Part shown: piece by piece, positions 56,599 to 64,000 of the stretch
Layout: each line of letters begins with the position of its first letter
Position numbering within the stretch: position 1 is the first letter of the stretch
DNA from: Budorcas taxicolor
Lineage: Eukaryota; Chordata; Mammalia; Artiodactyla; Bovidae
Length of the DNA stretch: 64,000 nucleotides
Assembly: GCF_023091745.1 (NCBI RefSeq)
Contig: NC_068915.1
Span: 57,036,001-57,100,000 of the forward strand
Reading direction: 5' to 3'
Program-made: the position numbers and the translations under genes
Notes under the pieces: model-generated
What the model saw: the letters and a program-made list of their open reading frames with translations, nothing else
Database searches by the model: none
What the model was told of the DNA's origin: nothing

Positions 56599-56840
56599 AA
56601 ATCATCTGTGCATGCTGCGTGCATGTTCAGCCACTCCAGTATTATCTGACTTTCTGTGACTCTGTGGACTGTAGCCTGCCAGGCTCCTCTGTCTGTGGGA
56701 TTATCCAGGTAGGAATACTAGAATGGGTTGCCATGCCCTCCTCCAGGAGATCTTCCCGAATCAGGGATCAAACTGGAGTCTCTGGCATTGCAGGTGAATT
56801 CTTTACCCCTGAGCCACCTAGGAAGCCCAATAAATCATCT
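56599..56840 (-). mobile_element. Bov-tA SINE with 9-bp target-site duplication
   Basis: The antisense body at about 56622-56828 runs from 'cactccagtattatctgactttctgtgactctgtgg' to 'ttctttacccctgagccacctaggaagccc'. AAATCATCT flanks it at 56599-56607 and 56832-56840. Confidence 0.88.
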
Positions 56841-56904
56841 ACTGATTTTTAAAAACTCTTGTACACTATAGCAGTGATGTTAATTGCCATTTTAAAGATT
56901 GTCT

Positions 56905-57410
56905 GCAAGTCCATATTTTGTTTCAGTTGTCTATTGCTGTGTATCAACCGGGGGCTTCCCAGATGGCACTAGTGGTAAAGAACTTGCCTACCAGTACAGA
57001 AGACATAAGAGACGTGGGTTCCATCCCTGGGTCCAGAAGATCCCCTGGAGGATGGCACAGCAGTCCACTCCAGTTTTCTTGCCAGAAGAATCCCATGGAC
57101 AGAGGAGCCTGACAGGTTACGGTCCATAGGATCACAAAGTCAGACACGACTGAACCGACTTAGCATACACGCCTGTGTATCAGCTCACCCCAAAATTCAG
57201 TGACTTAAACCAGTGATTTACCATTTCTCCTGCATCTGGCTCCTCTGTGCTTCTCCGTGAGGACTTGCTCACTCCAGCTTTTTCTCACGATTTGAATTCA
57301 TTGTAGGGATTGCTCTCCCAGAGAAAGGAAGTGGAAGCTGCCAGACCTCTTCAGGCCTGGGCTCAGAAGTCCCAGAACATCTCTTTCCCTACATCCCATC
57401 AAGGTAAGAC
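56905..57410. repeat. Ancient interspersed repeat interrupted by Bov-tA
   Basis: 'gtttcagttgtctattgctgtgtatca' on the left and 'gctcaccccaaaattcagtgacttaaaccagtgattta' on the right join into the old mammalian consensus word 'tctattgctgtgtaacaaaccaccccaaaactcagtggcttaaaac'. The right end is uncertain. Confidence 0.55.
56937..57182 (+). mobile_element. Bov-tA SINE with 10-bp target-site duplication
   Basis: The sense body starts 'ggggcttcccagatggcactagtggtaaagaac' and ends 'gtcagacacgactgaaccgacttagcatacac'. CTGTGTATCA is at 56937-56946 and 57173-57182. The duplicated bases belong to the interrupted older repeat. Confidence 0.93.
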
Positions 57411-58823
57411 CAGAGTCAAAGGGATCTTAAAGTCTTAGGAAGTAGACTCCATCCCTGTGCACGCAGGCAGGAGAGGTTTTCATGATGGCCAACTATAAAA
57501 GCTGGTGAAACCCCCAGTTATGTCTTTGACATAACTGTATTAAATGACATAATACATGAAAATGTAGTAAATTCATAGCCTGACACATAGCAAATGCTCA
57601 ACAAGCATTGCTAATAATAATAATTGTTGTGACAATGATGATTTGTTAAGGCTTGACAGTGAGTCTGTAAATTCCACCCTTCTAAAACCTTGCAGATTCT
57701 GAAATGAGGGGAAAAAAGACCAAAGGCTATGCAGATAGGAGATAAATTATCACCACTGCTGGTGACAAATATAATGCAGAGCATTTTTGTACTTCCTAAC
57801 ACTAAATACTAGAATTAGACAATCTTCCATCCCAACACTGGGGTATGGGGAAAGGGAGGGGGAGGGTCTGCTTCATGGAGCCTGGAGCATACCCATGCTC
57901 TCCAAGGACAAACAGGTCCATTCCCCAAGGAAAGGGGTGAGCAGGTGCATTAAGCTTGCCTGCTTTATTCCTACATTTTCCAGTCAAATAAGTGACCTTT
58001 TAACTTCCCGCCCGCGCTCTGGGGTGGGTAAGTGAGACAGAAAAGTGAGGCCAGGAGCCTTCCACTCCAGAAGAAACTTCCAGTTAGGGGAAGAAGGGCT
58101 TCTTGCCTAACACAGATATTCACTTATTTCCACTTTAACATTCGAACATGGTGAAAGCCTTCAGTTACCCAGAACCATTTAAATTGGATATCTAGTTTGG
58201 CGAAGCCCAAATTATATCTCTGTGAAATATCTTAATAGAAGAGAAGACAGTGAGCAATAGGGTCAGTGAGCAATACATATCTTAAATGTAAAAGCAGCAA
58301 TTACATGCAAATATGCATATCAGAATACTTTCATAGGGTAAGTGCTTAGCAAGGCTTTGGAAAAAGTCACTTTATCTGTCTAGAAATAATTTGTTTTAAA
58401 TCACTAAGTTTTGGGGTACATTGATATGCCACAATACACAACTAAAAAGAAAAAGTGCAAACTCACAAACACCTTTAAAAATGGTTAATGATAAAGTTCC
58501 TACAGAGTACCAGGAATTCAGCTACAAAGTAATTCGGTTTGTTAAAGTACTCTGACAGGTCTTTTCAACTCAAATTCTTTTAAGTCTTTTTGTTAATGGT
58601 CATATGATTTAAATAAAAGTAAATCTTGTAGTAGATGGTTCACAAAGATCCTAGGTGTTGAGTTACGTACAATCTAAAAGTGTGGTGATATTAATATAAA
58701 GATAGCTATCACTTCTTCAGAGATTTAGCTTATATCATAATTTTGCTGCAATTAAACAGAATTCATTCTACAAATTAAAGTATGTTGGCTATTATGTAAT
58801 TAGGAAAAGGATTTGTATAATAC
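57411..58823. other. NWD2 intron 1, no recognised gene
   Basis: About 1.4 kb. 'gcctgacacatagcaaatgctcaacaagcattgctaataataataattg' at about 57578-57627 is a reversed MIR or L2 tail. The rest is unassigned. Confidence 0.4.
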
Positions 58824-59595
58824 TGGAATCAAGATTGCCAGGAGAAATATCAATAACCTCAGATATGCAGATGACACCACCCTTATGGCAGAAAGTGAAG
58901 AAGAACTAAAGAGCCTCTTGATGAAGGTGAAAGAGGAGAGTGAAAAAGTTGGGTTAAAGCTCAACATTCAGAAAATTAGGATCATGGCATCCAGTCCCTT
59001 CACTTCATGGCAAATAGATGGGGAAACAGTGGCTGACTTTATTTTGGGGGGCTCCAAGATCACTGCAGGTGGTGATTGCAGCCATGAAATTAAAAGACAC
59101 TTAATCCTTGGAAGGAAAGTTATGACCAACCTAGACAGCATATTAAAAAGCAGAGACATTACTTTGTCAACAAAGGTCTGTCTAGTCAAGGCTATGGTTT
59201 TTCTAGTGGTCATGTATGGATATCAGAGTTGGACTATGAAGAAAGCTGAGTGCCAAAGAATTGATGCTTTTGAACTGTGGTGTTGAAGAAGACTCTTGAG
59301 AGTCCCTTGGACTACAAGGAGATCCAACCAGTCCATCCTAAAGGAAATGGAAGGACTGATGTTGAAGTTGAAACTCTAATACTTTGGCCACCTGATGCGA
59401 AGAACTGACTCATTGGAAAAGAACCTGATGCTGGGAAAGATTGAAGGTGACGACAGAGGGATGAGATGGTTGGATGGCATCACTGACTCAATGGACATGA
59501 GTAAACTCCGGGAGTTGGTGATGGACAGGGAGGCCTGGTGTGCTGCAGTTCATGGGGTCACAAAGAGTCAGACACAACTGAGCTACTGAACTGAA
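58824..59595 (+). mobile_element. BovB (RTE) LINE, 5'-truncated
   Basis: Starts just before the RT active site and runs to the tail 'gagctactgaactgaa'. The YADD motif is intact near 58862-58873, in a frame that stays open to 59286 before a stop. Downstream segments ('MRRTDSLEK', 'DREAWCAAVHGV') are readable in another frame. It lies in NWD2 intron 1, sense to the gene. No clear duplication. Confidence 0.93.
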
Positions 59596-60769
59596 CATTG
59601 AGTTAATGAAAGAATAAAAACAAAATTGAAGCTGTGGATGCAATTCAAAGGGAATAATGCCCACTTCCAAGGAAATTCCTTGAAATCTCATTTTCATTCC
59701 ACAGTATTTTAAAGTCTTTGACATGGGTACACTTGAAACAGAGAGCAAAGCCCAGATGTAAGGTGTCTTATTCCAAGAGTGATTACAAAATCTAACTCAG
59801 AAATGAAATCACAAAATTGAAAGGGTGTCCTTCATAAAGCTTAATCTGATCCATTATGTATCATGTCATTCAGAGAGTTTCTTGTCACTGAGTATATTTC
59901 CTTCAGATTTTATTCTGAGCATCAGCTGAAATATTTATTGGCTAGGCATTGCATAGACCAGACTCCTAACTGGTTGGTGTGCAGAGTTACAAAGGAAGTA
60001 AGAGGTCCATACTGCTTCCTTTATTCTTTAGACTTATCCATCTAGGAGGCAGGACCAACTGTCAGAAATAGGAGCACTGTAAGGGGGATGTTTGCGTGCA
60101 AAGGTCAGTTGGAATAATTGGAATCAAACTGTCATATCTGATATCCCAGTCAAGCATGAGCTGGTCAAATTTAGTTAAAAGGGAAAAGCCAGGTTGTATC
60201 TAATCTAAGAAAGAGACCTCTGAACTGGAGTGGAGGGCCCAGCGGGGAAACTGGTCCATTTGCACGTGATGAGAACGCCGAAAAGACATGAAAATTTAAA
60301 GTTCCCTTTTAAGCCCAGGGTCACTCTGTTCAGAAGCCCAAATAATCTATATAGAGTATCAATTATGATAACAATAAAAAGGAACATGTAGGAGAAATGT
60401 AGAAAGATCCAGAGGCTCCCACCTCTGAGGAGCTACCATCTGTAAGTATGTATCTGCAAACTCAAGGGGAATGAGAACCTTTGTGAAATACGAATTTCAT
60501 AATTTAATGAAATTACTCTGAATTAGGAATCTTATAAAGTGTGAGGCTGCGAGGTTCTTGTCACATGGGTCTCCCAGTTTTTTGGCATACCTCCCCTTCA
60601 CAGATGGAAAAATGGACTTCTCTCTGAATCTGGGTGCTGTTTTTGACCAAAAGGGTGCAGAAGAAATGGCACAGAGCCAGTTTCTGAGTCCAGGCTCTTA
60701 GAAACTGGCCCCTCTAATTTTCTGTCTCTTGAAGCACCAGTTCTTTAGACCCCGGTCACCCTTGGAGGC
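59596..60769. other. NWD2 intron 1, no recognised feature
   Basis: About 1.2 kb of single-copy DNA; no firm gene or repeat. Confidence 0.45.
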
Positions 60770-60996
60770 TTCCCAAGTTGTTCAGTGGTAAAGAATCTGC
60801 CTGCCAATACAGAAGACGCAGGAGACACAGGTTTCATCCCTGGATTGGGAGGATCCCCTGGAGAAGGACATGGCAACCCACTCCAGTATTCTTACTTGGA
60901 AAATCCCATAGACAGAGGAGTCTGGCAGGCAACAGTCCATGGGGTCACAAAGAGTTGGGCAAGACTGAGCGACTGAGCACACAGAGCTCCTTGGAG
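60770..60996 (+). mobile_element. Bov-tA SINE with 8-bp target-site duplication
   Basis: The sense body at 60778-60988 runs from 'ggcttcccaagttgttcagtggtaaagaatctg' to 'gggcaagactgagcgactgagcac'. CCTTGGAG is at 60770-60777 and 60989-60996. The 135-codon frame starting at 60778 is SINE sequence running into unique DNA and is not a gene. Confidence 0.88.
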
Positions 60997-61289
60997 AGAT
61001 CCCTTAAGACAGTGAGTGGTAGCACCATCTTGTGGGCAAGGAGGGGGAGCTGTCTTGGAAGCAGGTCTCCATCCCCTCCACCCCAGCTTCCCCCCATACC
61101 TACAGAGTCTGCCCAACTGATGTATGGAGCAGAGACCTTCTCCCAACTAAAACCTGCCCAAATTGCAGATTCAAGAGAAAAATGATTGTTTTAAGCCAGT
61201 GATTTTTATTTGTTATACAGTAATCAACAAGTAAAAGTGGTAAAATGTAACAAACCCACTCTAGTGTGGACCAGCTAAGGTGAGAGTTT

Positions 61290-61495
61290 GTGGGGTAGAT
61301 CTGGATTTGTATCTTGAGATTTGTTAAGATGTTGGGTGAATCATCTAATTTCTTCAAGTTTCATTGCCCCTTGAGCTTCTAAGAGTTGAGCATAATAAAA
61401 ACCACCTTCCAAGGTGAGCTTGAGAAATAAATGAAATACTATACATAAGCGCCTAAAACAATGCCTGAAAGGTAACAAGGACTTAAACATCCTGA
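61290..61495 (-). repeat. MIR SINE relic
   Basis: Reversed MIR: 'tgttgggtgaatcatctaatttcttcaagtttcattgccccttgag ... gagaaataaatgaaatactatacataagcgcctaaaacaatgcctg'. Confidence 0.7.
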
Positions 61496-64000
61496 ATCAG
61501 AATTTACTAAAAGCCCTAGGCAATACAGAAAAGAGGTTTTAGTTTATAAGGAAATGAAAATTACTTGAATAGCTCCTTCTTTGTAAATTTTGGTATGAAA
61601 TGGGTCCTTATTCCCAAATTATGCTACCTATATAATCATATATGCTTTAACTAGAGGAAACTATATTAAAGCAGTATATTTTTAAAATGTTGATATAACA
61701 CATAAATATGAATTCAGCCCAGTTTATGAGGTATTAGGTTAATAAGTTGCATCTTTAAATAATAGAGCAGCCATACCTTTTAACTTATTTTTTAAAAATC
61801 ATCTGGCCCAAAAAAAAGTCCCTTGAAACTATAGGTAGAAAGCACATTTCAATAAAATGACATTCAGGATAAAAAGTTAGCACTTTCTCCTTGTAATGTC
61901 AGATGTGCTAAAATCTTCTACTAAAAATTGTCACTTCTTTCACACATAAAGGATCCCTTTAATGTTGCTTTAAATCTCCATGAAGGTTCAGAGATCATTT
62001 TTTAACTCCTATTAATCTTTTAGATCTAGATGAACAGTTTGCTTGCCACAGATGTTCCAAAGAGCATGAAGTGCCCACATTTATAAGGGAAGGACCACTC
62101 TTGATAAAAATGAACAGCCGTCTTTATCTAAGGAAAAATTTCAATACAGATCTCATGTATGATTGAAACCTGTCTCCTTCCCAGTGGCTACTCTGATAGA
62201 ATGACCCAGACTTTGCATAAGCTGGTCCTTCTTGTGTGCCTGTGATGGTTATTGTAAGCCTGCACAATATTGATGTTCCTGTCCATGTTTGGGATAGAGG
62301 AAAGTAGAGAGGAGGCATGACGAGAAGGGGGAGATGGAGCTCTTGAGTGAATCAACACATGATTCCAGCCAGAGTTAGATGGACGATAACTTGAACCTGA
62401 AAAGGGTTGATTCATTTGTTCATTGATTCTGTCTATAAATCTGAGAGTAGAATGGAACAGGAAGAGAAGGCCCTGGCATCTAAGAATTTTGAAACAGAAA
62501 CAGGTTTTGTTTTTTAACTTTGTGTTTGGTGTTCTTGGAAAAGGCTGGATACTTGGGCAGTCTGGTCCCTCTGAGACAGGAAAGCCAGGATACTGAGCAT
62601 CATCAGGACGGGGGGCGGCTAGGAGCCTTCCTTACTCCATGTCCCTCACATGATTATCTAAAGAAAAGGAACTGAGAGCGTTGGCCAAATGCTTTCCTTC
62701 TTTTACTAAGATTTCTAAAAAACATTTGAAACTCATTCTTTGGATCCGGTACTTATTTTATAATCTTTTCTATTTGTTGTTCATTACCCTTTTCCTTTTG
62801 GAAACTTACAGTCTGTTTCACTGTGTCAAAAAGAAAAACAAGAAGGGTTTCACTTTTGCTGATATTATGAATAGGGTTAAAGCAGACTCACGCTCTGCAG
62901 GCAGTTTCAGTTGTTGTATAAGCGGGAAAGGGGTCCCTTTTTACACTCGGCTGATCCCAAAATGCAAATGTAAATTGCCTGTCTGTAGTACCTGCACATG
63001 GGGTAGGGCAGTACAGGTTCCTAGGACCCAGGTTTCACCTGATACCACAGCATCCAAGAATCACAACACTGGCATCTTGGATTCAGTCCTGCCCAGTGTT
63101 TCCCAGCTGTCTGAACTGGGGCAGGTTCAAGTATCAGTCTTTCTGTCAGAACAAAAAACACCTATATTGTATATCTTACGGAGTCCTGAGGATTAAATTC
63201 TTACGTTGTATGCACACAGTGATCCCTACATAGAAAGCATTCTTTTCTTAAAACTCTTCCAAATATAATACACAAGTCTTAAACTGACCCTAAGTCACTG
63301 TTAAGTAATTAAGTTTCAGTAAAATAACTAAAATTTAGTACTCACATGGAGTAGATGCTCAAGAATTCAATCTCATCTTAAGAGAAATGAAAGTGGAGAG
63401 GAGGTGGGGGCCAGTTACCCCTGGACCTAGCCTTCTCAGGCATTCCTGCAGCACCAGCTCTGCCAAACCAGCTCTAGTTCCCAGAACCCATCCCCAATCA
63501 TTCCAGTCCCTGTCATCTCCCACTGCTGCCTCCGCTGGGGCTAACCCTCTCTCTGTCAATATACCCAGATTCCTCATAGCTGTATGGCTCACCAACTCCT
63601 CTGGGTGAGGCCAGCTAGATGCCCACAGGAATGGTTGTAGAGACCCAGCCTTTGAGACCCCATCCTCGAGGCCAGGGCTTCCATTAAGCCACAGTCCCTG
63701 AGTGCAGCTCCTGGCTTTTTGTTGTAACCGCCCAAGGGAGAGGAAAATTGGCGGAAAAGGGGATCTTCCCCCCAGGAAAGCAGGGACTGAAGGATGATGA
63801 GGTGAGACGAGATTTCTGCCATGAAGCCAGACAATGGCAGTGCAGTTTTAAATTCCCATGCAATTCTCATAAAAAACAATGAGCAATCAAATAGCACTGA
63901 GGGTAATGGTCTAGCTACTATGACTTTAGGGACCAGTTAGCAACTTTGCCACTTTCTTTCCAGCAAGTTTCATTTTGTGTTCCATTTAAGTCATGCACAG
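61496..64000. other. NWD2 intron 1, no recognised repeat
   Basis: About 2.5 kb of largely single-copy DNA to the window edge. It includes one unexplained open frame (62681-63196). A possible reversed MIR tail lies near 63190-63240. Confidence 0.4.
62681..63196 (+). other. Unexplained 171-codon open frame
   Basis: The longest frame in the window not explained by BovB or the CpG island. The predicted product would have a hydrophobic stretch at about residues 22-45 and a Cys-rich patch near residues 95-106. I recognise no family. It lies in the sense strand of NWD2 intron 1 and no flanking splice or promoter signal was identified. A frame of this length can arise by chance in 64 kb, so I do not call it a gene. 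Confidence 0.2.

Larger units (their letters stand above)
45862..64000 (+). other. NWD2: NWD2 intron 1 (5' part)
   Basis: Begins with the donor GTATGT at 45862-45867. No sequence resembling the next NWD2 exon (expected to continue with Asp-Thr-Gly-Ala-Glu-Arg) was noticed before the right edge, so intron 1 is at least 18.1 kb. It holds two sense BovB copies, several Bov-tA SINEs, MIR and L2 relics, a hAT-type MER and a CHR SINE. Confidence 0.8.

Noticed and set aside
45862..64000. NWD2 exon 2 inside the window
   Set aside because: I looked for a segment continuing with Asp-Thr-Gly-Ala-Glu-Arg behind an acceptor and did not see one. A short exon could escape reading by eye; a spliced alignment of NWD2 mRNA would settle it.
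1..64000. Bacterial-style systems: operons, CRISPR arrays, IS elements, riboswitches
   Set aside because: The repeats and the exon-intron gene show mammalian nuclear DNA. Regular spaced repeats here are microsatellites or SINE units, not CRISPR arrays.
1..64000. Structural RNA genes (tRNA, 5S, U6, 7SK)
   Set aside because: The only tRNA-like sequences are the heads of Bov-tA, CHR and MIR SINEs, which are degenerate and fused to SINE bodies. I saw no other RNA gene signature; tRNAscan-SE and Infernal would confirm.

Overview
This is a window of mammalian nuclear DNA from a ruminant, most likely a bovid such as cattle, yak, buffalo, sheep or goat. The diagnosis rests on the repeats. There are six BovB (RTE-type) LINE copies, many Bov-tA and Bov-A2 SINEs built on the BovB 3' tail, CHR-type tRNA-Glu SINEs, a young ruminant-style L1 3' end, and the older mammalian MIR, L2 and L1M layers. 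There is no prokaryotic gene organisation, no operon and no CRISPR array. I saw no RNA gene.

The only host protein-coding sequence I can support is the first coding exon of NWD2 (NACHT and WD repeat domain-containing protein 2) at 45711-45861 on the + strand. It lies inside a CpG island of about 1.7 kb (about 44380-46090) and ends at a strong splice donor. The first 44 kb is therefore upstream intergenic DNA, and everything after 45861 is the 5' part of NWD2 intron 1. The remaining exons lie beyond the right edge.

Layout. 0-29 kb: single-copy, AT-rich DNA with MIR and L2 relics, three L1 tails (one a twin-primed inversion at 4.9-5.6 kb), several SINEs, and two minus-strand BovB fragments (17.2-18.3 kb and 21.3-21.9 kb, the second with a 15-bp target-site duplication). 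A solo class-I-like ERV LTR sits at 27921-28404 with an exact 4-bp CAAT duplication. 29.5-32.6 kb: the longest BovB, nearly full length but frameshifted and with a damaged RT active site. 32.7-35 kb: an old L1M relic split by a Bov-tA. 35-44 kb: MIR relics, a young 5'-truncated L1 with a 14-bp duplication (37262-37974), and an inverted L1 relic (39.4-40.4 kb). 44.4-46.1 kb: NWD2 promoter CpG island and exon 1. 46-64 kb: NWD2 intron 1, with a repeat-poor 2.2 kb just after the exon, two sense-oriented BovB copies (50.2-52.5 and 58.8-59.6 kb), a hAT-type MER element, SINEs, L2 and MIR.

I did not find a previously undescribed biological system. The most informative signals are the dated insertion scars (target-site duplications, nested insertions, twin-priming inversions), SINE-tail-seeded microsatellites, and the NWD2 promoter and intron architecture. 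Repeat boundaries were judged by eye against remembered consensus features, so edges may be off by tens of bases unless a duplication is cited.
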